64,000 bases of DNA from Apus apus. Its lineage: Eukaryota > Chordata > Aves > Apodiformes > Apodidae. The number at the start of each line of letters is the position of its first letter. Within the stretch, counting starts at the first letter, position 1. The stretch covers positions 149,282,858-149,346,857 of the forward strand of contig NC_067282.1 of NCBI RefSeq assembly GCF_020740795.1. Reading direction: 5' to 3'. Positions 48,301 to 60,108 of the stretch are shown here, piece by piece. A program made the position numbers and the translations under genes. The notes under the pieces are model-generated. The model saw only the letters and a program-made list of their open reading frames with translations, was not told where the DNA came from and searched no databases.

Positions 48301-51300
48301 GGATTTTTACTTGGAATATGTAAAACCTGTACCCTTTTACTCAGCAGATCTCATGGGGCAGCTGGGTTTGTGGTCACTTCGGAGAAGTATGAGATGAAAT
48401 TTCAGTTCCATTGAAAGACAATGGTAAAAGGCCCCTTCACTCCAAAATTCCCTTGGATGCCACCCATGAGATCTTTTTACCACTGCTTCTGTTGAGAAGC
48501 CAGCACTGCTGTGAGAACGGGGACTGGGCTCCATTCAGAAAGCAGCTCGAACTGCGTGGTCTGGTCTTGATTCCTTTGCTTGCACAACCCTCTACAGTGA
48601 TGAAAGGAAAATGATCCAACTTGGTTTTCAAATCCAAACCTGAATTTTCGTGTCTGACAAAGAGGAACCTCCTTTCCTCTCCACCCAACTGTAAAATTAA
48701 CTATTTTTCTTTGTAGATCTTTAAAAGTTACTAAACATGAAACACAATGATGATGTATTTTATAGGGTGACTTTTCAGGCTGAAAGTATGATTTTAAATC
48801 CAACGTTTTGGACCCTCTGCTTTTTCCATTGATTTCGAATCACTGTGAACTCTACTTTGTGCTGCCTGATCTGACTTCCGCTCTCCTTTCAGGAAAATCT
48901 CACTGCCTTTGGCAATATCATTACATAGGGATTTGCGTAAAGGTAGCTGAATATAAACATGTACATGTACAGCTAGTTCATTTAGTATTTGACTTGTTTT
49001 ATTCCAAGCACAAACATAGATCCTCATGTTGATGTGTACAAGTGCCCAAGCATGAGTATGCCATACTATGCATATTTTACATATGCAGCATTAGATTAAA
49101 AAGTCCAGATTTTTTTTTTCCAAAGGCATGCTAGATTGTTCTGGTTTCGTTTTGGATTTTGTTGTTGTTGTTCATTTGTTTGTTTGGGTTTTTCGTTGGC
49201 TTGGGGTGTGTTTTTTTGTAAATTATTGTTAAAGAATAATTTAAGTGATGCATACTTTTCAACTATATTCTGAAAGGTGCATGTCATTGTTTAAAATGTG
49301 CTGCATTTAAAAAAGAAACAAAAGAAAAAGCGATCATCTGATCAACTGTCCCATTATTCTTCTGTTTTCCTAGTGACCTCTGCCCTGGTATGTAGAAACT
49401 GGCTGATTTCTTTAAATCCCAGCAACTCCCACGGCATATGGTTCATAAAGTAGCATTTACAGTGTGCGTTGTAACACTTCATCACTACTAGGAAGACTTT
49501 GAAAGTAATATGGGTTCATGTTATTCCAAAAGTAAAACTGGGCAAAAGTATCTCTAGTAGGAAGATTTACTTTTGAGTCTACTGCTATAAAATCATCTTT
49601 TGGAGAGGAATGGTATTTTCTGAATGACAACTGCCACACACACAAAAAATAAATTAAAAAAGCCTCTAACCCAAAAAAACTCATCCTCAGAAAACAGTTC
49701 TTCAAGACTGACTTTTTTCCCACAGCCTTGTGGAGCCCCCAACCCTGTCTGCAGAAAATGAAAGAGAGAGGGGTGGGATTAATGTGTAATTAAAGGGAAT
49801 TTGGAAGGCTGAGATGTTGCGGAATGTTAGATCAGTAGCTGGAACAGCATGTGGTGTTCTTTAGGCAGGCTTCATTGAATCCATACAAAAAAAAGAAAGA
49901 AGGGCTGCTTGCCTGTCTGCTCATTTATCAAACAGCTAGGCTGAACTTTCACAGCTCCACAAAAGTGTTTTACTGTTCGCTGAAGTTTTGCTCCAGAAAT
50001 TAAAGCTGAACAACCAAGTGACTCTGAGTCTATGCTGCATTTTTGACATCAGCCACGTTGTGCAAAGCTCTTGGAAACCATTGCAGGTCAATTTTTACAT
50101 GGTACAAAGGGAAGCTGGTTGTACATTCACTTAAAAAAAAAAAAAAATAAAAAAAATACTCAAGAAATGGTCAAATATGTGACATTGTAATGTCTTTATT
50201 TATATAACACCTTTCGATCCAAATATGTGTTCCAGGGCTTTCAGTCATCAATCAGGATTAAATATTTATCGTGGTGGCAAAATGGCTAATGGAGAAAAAA
50301 AAATCTATATTGTTTAATCCATTTTATTTGGTGTTTTCTTCTAGTTGAGCAGCTATGTCTTGTACGCCTGTTTTCCTTTAATATTATTTGGTGTGTCCCC
50401 CACTGAGGAAATACTTAGCAATTTATAATAATGAAAACCCAAGTAAAACAGATTATAAATTAAAAGAGGAAGAAATTCCTTTTGCAAGTGAATCGTCAAG
50501 GCTTACTGCAGTCTTCATTGTGTGACTCTTCTGCCAGAAGAATTCTCCTCCTCCTGCAGACCACACTGAGAATCAGGTTCAATTCTGTGAGGTGCTGAGC
50601 TCTGCCTCTCCAGCAAGTACAGCAGAGCTTTTTCGTCAGGACCAGCCTGGCTGACAGAGGCTCTGATTAGTGAAGACACAATCTACATTCATTAAGCCAT
50701 TTCCTTAAATGTGTCTGGCACTAAGGAAGTTTTCTTTTACAGTATCAATGTTCTTTTAATCTCTGCTGACAGAACAGAGTCCAGATTTTTGATGATACCC
50801 TGCTGTTTCTGAGATGCACTTGTTTTCCATTGAGGATAAGTTGATTACGAGCTATCTTTACAAATGCAACAGCGAGTCTTTCCTGCTAGAAGTGGTGCCC
50901 CTGTCAAATGCCAAAATCTTTTCAGGGAATCATCGTTTAGAAAAAGGAATGTTTCATGGCAGGGTCATGAAGGTCTTCAAAAGACTGTGGCCTCCAAAAC
51001 TCTCAAAAGGGGAGTTTCCTCTACTTGCAGAACCTGCAAACAGACATAGTCATAGGCCCATTCTAAGTACAATCCTCCTTAGTTTAGAGGCAGAACTGAT
51101 CCTAGGTTTTAAAGAAAATGTATTGTACTCCACTAACTTCAGAAGGTCTTTATTTAAATTAATGTTAGTTAATGGAATTATACTGAATTTTAAAGTCTCT
51201 TTCCCCTCTTTCAGTAACAGAAAAAGTCAAAAGCTTTATTTTTATTTGTGCTGCATGTATTATATTGTGTACAGTGTATTATATTGATGTTACAGTACAT

Positions 51301-51387
51301 TTTCCTGCTTTCCTGTCTACAATCTATATTAAATATTAGTAAATGTGCTTTTAGTTTTTTTCTAATATCAGTTCTATTTATTTGCAG
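39400..51387 (+). other. RFX4: RFX4 intron 4 (about 12 kb)
   Basis: Long intron of mostly unique, AT-leaning sequence. It holds a poly-T run near 47138-47150, TTG/TTTG-type repeats around 49157-49200, and an A-rich run at 50132-50156. I see no CR1 fragment. The open frame at 41173-41409 on the + strand and the one at 50814-51287 match no family I recognise and have no credible splice context. The block at about 50185-50300 is non-repetitive and resembles conserved non-coding sequence, but I cannot verify this. Confidence 0.8.
50185..50300. promoter_or_regulatory. Candidate conserved non-coding element in intron 4
   Basis: About 115 bp of balanced, non-repetitive sequence between A-rich runs. 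It contains CACCTTTCGATCC and ATCAATCAGGATTAAATATTT, with TGG-rich sequence after it. It lies 1.1 kb upstream of exon 5. The call is based only on its contrast with the simple-sequence flanks and its homeodomain-like words. Confidence 0.15.
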
Positions 51388-51449
51388 ATAATAAGGCAAC
51401 AGTTTCCACAGCTAACAACACGAAGACTTGGAACCAGAGGCCAGTCAAA
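51388..51449 (+). CDS. RFX4: RFX4 coding exon 5 (residues 106-126, recognition region)
   Basis: Acceptor TATTTGCAG, donor GTAAGC. It encodes IIRQQFPQLTTRRLGTRGQS and the first two bases of Lys-126. This is the most conserved part of the RFX fold: helix 3 and the first wing, whose basic residues (the RRLGTRGQSKYHYYG motif completed in exon 6) contact the DNA major groove in the RFX1 structure. Only 62 bp long and not a multiple of three, so skipping it would shift the frame. Confidence 0.97.
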
Positions 51450-54400
51450 GTAAGCAGTGTATGGAATTATCATCTCACAAAGTGCCCCATTTGGCTTTTT
51501 AAATAGAATAATATAAGATCAGGGAACAATTTGTCCAGTTCGGGACTTAAAACCTAACTTTGAATGAGGTTTCTCTGTAGTCTTTACATTGTCTCATTGA
51601 TTCAGCAGTGATGCTGCAAAGGTAGCCAATTGAAGGCTTTTTACTGATTTCATCAGCAATGTTTTCCATGTTGTTCCTGTGATATTTTTCATCTCAACTC
51701 ACTTTACACAATGTAAAGGACATCCACAGCCAGGAATGATGGAGCTAATGTTGGAGGCTGGGAAATGACAGCTGGTTAATGTAATGCTTCAGTTTAGAGG
51801 ACAAATAGCAGAATGTTATCTGAAGTTTAGGTAGGAACATACATTGGACTAAAATTAAACTCTCCACAAAGCTGGATATAGCAACCCTCTTCCCTGTGTA
51901 ATGAAATCCAACATATCTTTAAGTGATCAAGGAATTAGTTTATTGCCTTACCCAAAAGATATTTCCTGGAAACAGTTCATCCTAATCCAAGAATAAGGAA
52001 TTGATTCAGAAAGAACAGTGCACTCCTCAACTCCTTGACTTTTTCTAATTGTTGACAAGATGCAATTCTACCAATTCATAAAGAGGATACAGTGATGTTT
52101 TAATACTTTTTTTTTCTGATTGTGGACTCCATTAAATTATTTCAGTGGAGCTTTCGGTCTTGTTATGGCAAACGTAAGCCCCCTAAATATATATAAATAT
52201 ATGCTTTTCCTTACTAGCTTTCAAGAAATCCTACAAGACAGTCTAAAGGTAGTCTCAGTAGATCACAAGGGGAAAACAATGGAGGAGGAAATGAAACCTG
52301 GGACAGCATGTTTGCAAAATTTTGCTGGTAAAGGTGCTCTTTCAAAGCAAAGCCTAGAAATACAATATTGTTAAATGCTGAGAAATAAATATGCTATGAG
52401 AATTGAAGTTGCATATTAAAGCTAGAATGACCCACTCTTTAAAGGAAAAAAATAGGATGCTTAAAGAAATGCCATTAAAATTAACTTCATTGTGCTCTTC
52501 TTAGAAGTGGTCCATACCAAGCAGTATCTCTTTGGGATCAAATGTCCTTGCCCTCATCTTGAGAGTCTCCAAATTTTTATGACTAAGCTTGCTTTTTCTA
52601 GAGCAGTAATATTCAAGCAGCTAACTGAAGATTCAAAATCTCTTCCCAAATGCAAATTCAGAGCTACCATGACATCATTCATAACAGAGCTACCAGAAAT
52701 CTCTCATGTGCAAATTCTGGGCTAGTCCAACAGCATATTAGGAAACCATGATAAGTCTGGACTCAGAAAATCAGGATTTAGCACTGAATATAAGTTCTTT
52801 GGAAGTTCATGAGGATGGAGTGAAAGTGTGCACAAGTTACTTTATGGAAGCATTCATACGAGAGCACCCCCTCTAAGCCATCAAATTACGCCGACATTGG
52901 CTGCAGCTTTGTTGGTTGTCTTCCCATTTAATGAAAGCAATGATCACTGCTTTATTTCCAAACCCAAGCACCTCCTGTGGCTCCAGGAGTCTCTCAGTTG
53001 TGCAAGATGCTCTTGATCTGCTGACTGAAGGTGTGTTGCATCTCCAAAAGTTGTCTCTGCTTTCAATGAGGCTAAAAATCAATGAGAATCAGTATTTCTT
53101 GCATATCTTCCCCCTAACCTGCATGCCTATTGGAGGGAATTTCAGGTCACATATTCCTCTCATGCCACCTTTGCAGTGGTTCTGCCCCCTATCTAGCAAA
53201 TAAAGTTTCTCTAAAGTGTGCTGTCTGTGCTCTGCACAGCCCTTGTCCCCTGAGAGGCCCTGGTCACCTCTCTGAGGGAGACCATAGTCACTCAAATTTC
53301 AGAGATTCAGGAGGTATGCAATTGACTTCTGCTCCAAAACAGGATGCTTACATCTTCATCAGTGGTTAACACTCCAAGGATTATAGCTTACAGAGGAGTC
53401 CTTCTCATTTGATCCAATGAAGAAGAGAGGTATAAACATACACATGCTACATGCACACTACTTCTTTACAATAAATATACTCCTTGCTAGACCCAGCACA
53501 GCTGTAACTGAGCTTTAGGTTTTTTTTTTTCACAAAGATATTATTTTGTTCCAATTCAGTGTGATGTAAAGAAACTACTTTAAGCATTAAAACTTCAGTC
53601 CCTTTGTCACCAGCTGTGCTGACCGACTGCTGCCAGTATGATTTTCATTCCACTTCCCTGTTACTGCCAAAGGAAATTCACCCATAGAAGTGGTTAAGAT
53701 TATCTGACTTCACACTGTTCTGCCTTCAGTCTTTTTATAGCACGGCTGCCTTGTTACATCGCAAAGTTCAGAGCTACAATGGTACTATACTCTTGGTCAT
53801 CAGTTGTGAGGCTTTCTTTTTTGCAGCTGGGTTTATTGCTGTAAGCATGCAGCTGTTCTCTGTTGCACTGGGCTCAGAAACAGTTCCACCACAGGTGAGC
53901 CATGAGAAGGCAGCTAAACATAAAAGACAAGTTCTTTCTGTACTGTAGCTTGAACCCCTTCAATTACGTACACAAGTGGTTAGTTAAACTGATGGAAACT
54001 TCATGCTGTGAAGGGAATTTTACTTCCTTCTTTAAAGGAGTATTGCAGACACCAGATCCATGAGAGGAAAAAGCTTTCCACACTACTTGTATAATAATAA
54101 TTGTGTAGTCTGCATGCTACTCTGTTACAGATCAAACTTTCAAGCTTTGTTTATTGAATTAACTTGGGTTTCTTCTTGTAGGAATACAGAAAAGTGCTTG
54201 GAAACGTATCTTTGTAAAATGCACTAGTGAGTTTTCATGATTTGAGATGGTAAAATTACTGAAGGAGGAAGCTATCTGGAAAAAATTCAGAGTTAATTTG
54301 GCTACTGCTGTTTATACTATTTTGAAGCTACCTAGAAAACTTTAATGGAGTTTACTGCCAAGTAAAATACACCATAAATTAAATAATGCACCATTAAATT

Positions 54401-56451
54401 TTACTATGTTATCCAGATTTTTTTTTTTTTCTTATATTGATTTAAGAGGAAGCTTAACATAAGAGACCAACCCCTGTTTAACTTACACAAACCTCTCCGT
54501 CTATCTAGAACTTTTCAGTCCTGCTTGCTGTGACCTTTTCCTTTTTTCCCCCCCCTCCTACTCAGCCACTTGAGATGCTAGCTCCCTGCAGCACTTCCCT
54601 TTGGTTTCCCCAGCCCCAGACTTACCTCACAGGACATATGAGAGCTGCATGGCTCTAAGGTGCAGTGTATGCATGACAGCTGCTAGACACCCAACTGGGA
54701 CTTGCACTGCAAGCTGGAGTTGCTACCATTCAAGCTAAGAAGCAGAACATGTATGGCTGGTGTTATAACCCCAGTGTCAGCACAAACTTGCCATTATCTA
54801 TCTGGAAGAGGGTAGGACTGATCTGTTAGAACTGTTCTGATGTGGAACATGAATTTTGGCCTAAGATCTGATTGCCAAATTTGGAGCAGATAGTGTGGCT
54901 TTCTAAGGTATTGAAGCTAGGAAATCCCTTTTGTACCATGTCAGCTTAATGTTTTCATAAATTTCTCTGGATTATTATTATTATTATTATTGTTGTTGTT
55001 GTTGTTGTTGTTGAATTTAAGATAGCTTTAATTTTCAATGGACAACATGGAACATTCTCAACAGGCATGTCAAGGGAGCCACGTACTAAGTTTGCTTCCC
55101 AGAGCTCCTCTTGGTCTATCCATGCTGGTAGACAAGATTAGGGCTTCCAGCTCTTTGCCATCACTTTCTGCTGGACATCATGACACACACTGACCTGTGG
55201 GTAAATTACAGTGAGTGGAAAAAGGAAAAATGTCCCTTGAGTTAGTTTAAAGTAAAATCACTTAGATGCTACTCTCACTATTTTAATTGATGATCTTTGT
55301 AAAACCAGCTGATTTTGCCTAAAGCAAATCTGAGTCCCTTAAAGTGAACAGATGTGCAGTTAGAACTCTGAAATCAGTGTCTGGGAAATACAACAAACAT
55401 CTGGAGATGGTAACTTCCCCTGCCACCATAGTGGTATACAGAAGAGAGTGTCTCATTGTGGTCTGAGAGACTTCTGGTAGGCTGTAAGGAGAGAACTGGA
55501 AGATAATTGAAAATTTCCTCTAGGAAAACGGGGTGAATCAAGACTACGTGAGCAATACAATCTTGTGGTGCCTTTTGTAATGATTTATGATTTAGCTGAT
55601 GCATTGGTTGGTGGTGCCTACCGCTGAGAAACTGAGATGAAAGTTAGCAAATTATGGAAGGAATAAGATTGCCTGTGCTGCTGTGATGCAAAAGTTAGGC
55701 TAGATAATCAGTGCTTACGTTAACACTTATTATAAAGCTAAGCTGTAGCACAAACTTGTGCAAGAAGGCCACTGATCCATTTTTATAGCACAGCCACACT
55801 GTGTATCTCCCGCTGTGATCTGCACAGAGTTACACTGTTGTGTAGTGTCCCAGATCTAAGCCCAGTGCTGATGCTGAGTTATGAAGCAAATAATTTTAAA
55901 CTGTGTGTTTCCTACTGTTTGTTGCTTTCCAGCAGACAGAAGCCTTTTTCTCTCCCCTCTTTTCATTGAAGTGTTTTCAGTTTATGAGATGTTTCTGATC
56001 AGCTCACTTGCTCTTTTCAGGGATCTAACCAGGCCTCAGCAGTCTGAGAATCAGGGAACTGAAATAACAACTGACGGGCCAGTCCAGAGGGTCTGTACCT
56101 CTGTTTATTGCTAAACTAAAGGAGCAGCTGCACAGCAGAGCTCTGCCAATAAGCAGTTTTAGGATGCTTTTCTTTCTATTTTTTTTTTTTTTTATTAAGA
56201 AGAAAAGAAAATGGAAGTCCATTATTTTCTGCCCTGCAACAGAGTCAACTTTATTAACTCTGAAGAGAGCTACTTTCACCAGAAAGATTTACCACATTGC
56301 TCTGCTACTGAATCAATGCTTTTAAAAAATATATAAAATATTACACAGGCTGTTTTGCTGTGGAAATCATTAACACTATCTGTTTCTCTTACCCCTGTTC
56401 TATTATTTTAAACCAATCTGTTTTATAAAAATATACATCTCTATGTATCAG
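51450..56451 (+). other. RFX4: RFX4 intron 5 (about 5.0 kb)
   Basis: Unique AT-rich intron sequence with a compound TTA/TTG microsatellite at 54971-55013, T runs near 54418-54431 and 56180-56193, and no recognisable transposon or extra exon. Confidence 0.85.
54971..55013. repeat. Compound (TTA)n-(TTG)n microsatellite
   Basis: Some seven ATT units pass directly into about seven TTG units, 43 bp in all and uninterrupted. Long perfect repeats of this kind are often length-polymorphic. Confidence 0.95.
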
Positions 56452-56665
56452 GTACCATTATTATGGAATTGCAGTGAAAGAAAACTCCCAGTATTATGAT
56501 GTGATGTATTCTAAAAAAGGAGCAGCCTGGGTCAACGAAACAGGAAAAAAAGAAGTAACCAAACAGACAGTGGCGTATTCACCACGATCCAAACTGGGAA
56601 CATTACTGCCAGAGTTTCCAAATGTCAAAGATCTAAATCTGCCAGCCAGTCTGCCAGAGGAGAAG
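56452..56665 (+). CDS. RFX4: RFX4 coding exon 6 (residues 126-197)
   Basis: Completes Lys-126 and encodes [20 protein letters not shown] at residues 127-146, which closes the winged helix at about residue 133. It then gives a linker with [20 protein letters not shown] and ends PASLPEEK. Compared with my recollection of the human protein there are conservative changes at residues 137 (N), 154 (N) and 162 (T), where I remember Ser. At 214 bp it is the largest coding exon in the window. Acceptor TATGTATCAG, donor GTAACA. It ends in phase 0. Confidence 0.97.
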
Positions 56666-57504
56666 GTAACACTTTGGGAATCTTGTCTTGGCTTGTCTTG
56701 TTGGGTTTGTTGGGGTTTTTTGCCTGCTCTGGATGAAAGCTTTATCTAATATATAAAGACTTTAAATTCAAGCAAGTTTAATAATGCTTTGACTTCATTT
56801 ATGGGGGACTTAATTACATAGTATAATAGGAAGAAATATTAACCCTTAAAATAGGCAGCTGACACTAGCAGCTGTACAGTATTTCTAAAGCCTGTGCACA
56901 GTTTTTTTCAAAAACTTAGATTACCAACAGCAGGTGAGCTATAAGGGTAACTGTGTTTAAATACATTTTATCTCTTGAATCTGCAAACAAAACTGATGGC
57001 AAGCTGATGCTTTCTTGAGCAGAAGGGGACAGTACATCTTATCCTTCTAGACTTGAAATTAAGAGAATCCTATCTGCACATATGACAAGAGTGCTCTGGC
57101 TGCTCTTGGCTGAGGTTGCTATTTTTCTGATACTATTCACATGTGTAGTATCAATGTGAAGTGTACAAAAGAATAGGGTTTTATAGTTCTTTATGTCCTA
57201 ATTAGGGCCACTTTCTCATCTTTGATCTCACTGAGGCTTTTTGCTCCTCTTACATTTGAAGAATCCCCATTGACATAGAAAAATCCATTAATTCAAAGGG
57301 AGAATTTACTTTTAAGAAGAAAACTCATCTGAAAGCTAATCTGACTAATCTAGCTAGTATTTAACTGATTTCATTATTTTTGCAGTTTCATAGGTAAGAT
57401 AAGAAAAAACTTACTTTTTTTATGCTTTATATTCCAATAGTTTTAAAAGTGGATTTCTTAAAGTAGAATGATCTTTTGTCTGTCTCCATTTCATTCCTTT
57501 TCAG
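56666..57504 (+). other. RFX4: RFX4 intron 6 (839 bp)
   Basis: Short AT-rich intron. I see no repeat, extra exon or recognisable regulatory feature in it. Confidence 0.9.
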
Positions 57505-57582
57505 GTTTCTACCTTTATTATGATGTATAGAACTCACTGTCAGAGGATACTAGACACTGTAATAAGAGCAAACTTTGATGAG
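57505..57582 (+). CDS. RFX4: RFX4 coding exon 7 (residues 198-223)
   Basis: Encodes [20 protein letters not shown] followed by RANFDE, with acceptor CCTTTTCAG and donor GTATGG. The exon is 78 bp and symmetrical (phase 0 at both ends), so it could be skipped without changing the frame. It starts the conserved helical region that lies C-terminal to the DNA-binding domain in RFX1-4 and RFX6. Confidence 0.95.
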
Positions 57583-59944
57583 GTATGGCTTAAAAATACA
57601 GTTGTCATTTAATGATACATCAGGTTTTAGTGGATCTGAGAGCTTATTTTGAATGTGATATTACAAACTTACGGTTTTGTGGTGGCTGATCCTTTTCATG
57701 AATAATGAACAATAGCTATACTTGAGTACATAATACATGGCTGATAGTGTTCAATCTCACTTGTAACACTGTGCAAGTTAGAATGAAAGCAATGGGAATG
57801 TTGTTTTTTTTCTTGCCATTCTTCAGCAAGAATAAGGGAACAATATCTCCTTACAAGATTTTGGACAATCCAGTTCTTGCAACTCAAGAAACGGGTCCAC
57901 CACCACTTTTCTAAGCTTCAAGTTGAAACTGAGCTCTGTTTGAAGAGCTTTGAGTGTTCAGCACAAACTCAGGGCAGGTGCCACAGGCAATATGGTGGAC
58001 TCTGCTAGCCTGTTAACAGTGATGCAGGGCAGCGGGGGGCCTACAGGCTCCCAGACATCCCAGAAAGCTGTACCTAAAGTCCCCAGTTGCTCATTTGTAC
58101 TGCAGTTCTGCTAGGAACACAAATATCACTGCTCATCAGTTGATACAGTCCATTGCAGTGTGCCCAGGTGGCCAAGAAGGCCAACAACATCCTGACTTGT
58201 ATCAGGAATAGTGAGGACAGCAGGATTAGGGAGGTGATCGTGCCCCTGTACTCAGCACTGGTGAGGCTGCACCTCGAGTACTGTGTCCAGTTCTGGGACT
58301 CCCCCCTATAAGAAGGACATTGAGGTGCTGGAGCAAGGAGAGAGAAGGGCAATCAAGCTGATGACAGGCCTGGAAAAGTCCTATGAGGAGAGGGTGAGGG
58401 AACTGGGATTATTTAGTTTGGAGAAGAGGAGGCTGAGAGGGGACCTAATAGCTCTCTACAACTATCTGAAAGGAGGTTTTAGGGAGGTCAGTGTTGGCCT
58501 CTTCTCTCAAGTAAATAACAAGATTAGAGGAAATGGCCTGAAGTCATGCCAGGGGAGGTTTAGACTAGATACTCGGAAGAATTTCTTTACTGAATGAGTA
58601 GTCAGATACTGGAATGGGCTGCCCAGGGAGGTGGTGGAGTCATTGACAGTTGGACACAGCAATCTTAGAGGTCTTTTCTGACTGTGACAATTCTGTGTGT
58701 TTCTGTCATTAGAGATGGATAAGGTTGTACCTGCTACATATCTGACTGAACGTGAGGGTTTTCTGGCAGTACATGCAGGCAGCTCTGTAATTAGAGCTGA
58801 AACATAAAATGTTACTAGAATGCAGGCATGTTTATATTACATGTGGAGAAGCCTCTAGTCTAGGAAACAAATCTGGCTACAGAGATATGGAGGGCCTGAT
58901 TCAAATATGACATCCCAGGTCTTGGAAAGAAATCAAAGCAAACAAGATTTTTTACTTGGCCTTCTGAACAATGGCAAGAAATTCCTTTCCTTTTTTTCCC
59001 CCTCTCGCTCTCTAACTCTCACACTCCTCTGGTTTAAACTGAGGCTCTTTTAAGTAATTGTACCCAATCTAGATGTTTCCGTGTGAGAGAAATATGTGAC
59101 CTATATTCAGGAAGTTTTGCTGGGTGAATCTCAAAATACTTTCTTAAGAGGAAGGTTTTGTATTTTGTTAGGGAAACTGTTTGTGAGGGACAATGGTGTG
59201 GAAGGGGCTGAGCAGCAACAGTGTGTAAATGGTAAATATTCTTTACTGCACCTGGTCTGGTTACTTATTTTAGCATAGATTGTGTGCAAGAGGTAATCAT
59301 GAATACTGGTGTTCTGACCCCTGTAGAACTTAATCTGTCATTCACAGAGTTATTTCCTAAATGAAAATTTTCAGAGGTATATTTTGCTGTGTCTGAAATC
59401 TCCCTGTTTTATTATTTTGTCTTTCTCCATTCTTTTTCCTCTTTCCTTCATAGTGGAGGAAAGAAGAAACCCAAAATTGTGTAGTGTTTCTTTCCAAAAG
59501 GAACACAGAAAATGGTACATTGACCCCTGTAAGCCATGTGCTATCCTCCTCTCCTTTCCTACACCAAGCCCTAGCTTGCCCTAGACAGAGAGCAAAGAGA
59601 GAGCAAAAGGCTTGACATGTAGAAGCCAAAGAGTTACATTCACCAGTCACTGATGGAAGGTAAAACTACAGTGGTTCCCATGGGTGTCTCTACTGTAGGA
59701 ACACAAAGACACTCTGTCACCAACTCAGAGTGTCTCCTTACCATTTTGTTGCTTATCCCATTCTGAGCTGCCTTGGAGTGTAAGCCTGTCTGGTTAAGAA
59801 ATATGCCTTGTCTGTGTTGTACAACATCGGTCCAGCTCCAGGGCTGAAACAAATGCTATATAAGCAAGGTCATTTAAAGAAAATGGTATTTGTGGCTTCG
59901 GGTTATTTTCACTTAAACATACCAGCTTCTTCTTGTGATTGCAG
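57583..59944 (+). other. RFX4: RFX4 intron 7 (about 2.4 kb)
   Basis: Contains a plus-strand CR1 fragment of about 550 bp (58155-58706). The rest is unique sequence with no recognisable gene. Confidence 0.9.
58155..58706 (+). mobile_element. CR1 LINE fragment, plus strand, with remnant of the reverse transcriptase ORF end
   Basis: The sequence follows the bird CR1 consensus from GTGCCCAGGTGGCCAAGAAGG through TACTCAGCACTGGTGAGGCT to GGCTGCCCAGGGAGGTGGTGGAGTC. It then seems to jump to the terminal AATCTTAGAGGTCTTTTC segment, so the 3' end carries an internal deletion. The C-terminal part of the CR1 ORF2 protein is still legible ([20 protein letters not shown] and YNYLKGGF), but the frame is shifted near 58300 and a TGA at 58595-58597 falls before the normal end. 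It is a dead, 5'-truncated copy in the same orientation as RFX4. Confidence 0.93.
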
Positions 59945-60108
59945 GTTCAAAGTTTTCTTCTGCACTTTTGGCAAGGGATGCCTCCTCATATGCTGCCTGT
60001 ATTGGGTTCTTCAACTGTAGTGAATATAGTGGGAGTTTGTGACTCAATTTTGTACAAAGCAATTTCTGGAGTTTTGATGCCAACGGTACTACAAGCGTTA
60101 CCTGACAG
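59945..60108 (+). CDS. RFX4: RFX4 coding exon 8 (residues 224-278, split end)
   Basis: Acceptor TTGTGATTGCAG, donor GTCAGT. It encodes [20 protein letters not shown] at residues 224-243, then [20 protein letters not shown] and [14 protein letters not shown], and ends with two bases of Ser-278. This is the first part of the extended RFX homology region that leads into the dimerisation region. The sequence [14 protein letters not shown] is RFX4-like. Confidence 0.97.

Larger units (their letters stand above)
5995..51391 (+). other. Overlapping alternative frame across RFX4 exons 1-5 (spliced, 109 codons)
   Basis: Starting at the ATG at 5995-5997 and following the RFX4 splicing pattern, a second frame stays open through exons 1-4 and ends at a TAA at 51389-51391, just inside exon 5. 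Codon counts are 18 in exon 1, 29 in exon 2 and 20 in exon 3, then one split codon, 40 in exon 4, and one codon split across exons 4 and 5. The predicted product starts MGRACIAGCWRNPIWTPQ and is basic in the middle. It matches no family I know. It may be a chance open frame. It may instead be an overlapping upstream ORF that lowers RFX4 translation, since its start comes first on the transcript if the leader includes 5995. Whether it is translated is unknown. Confidence 0.25.
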
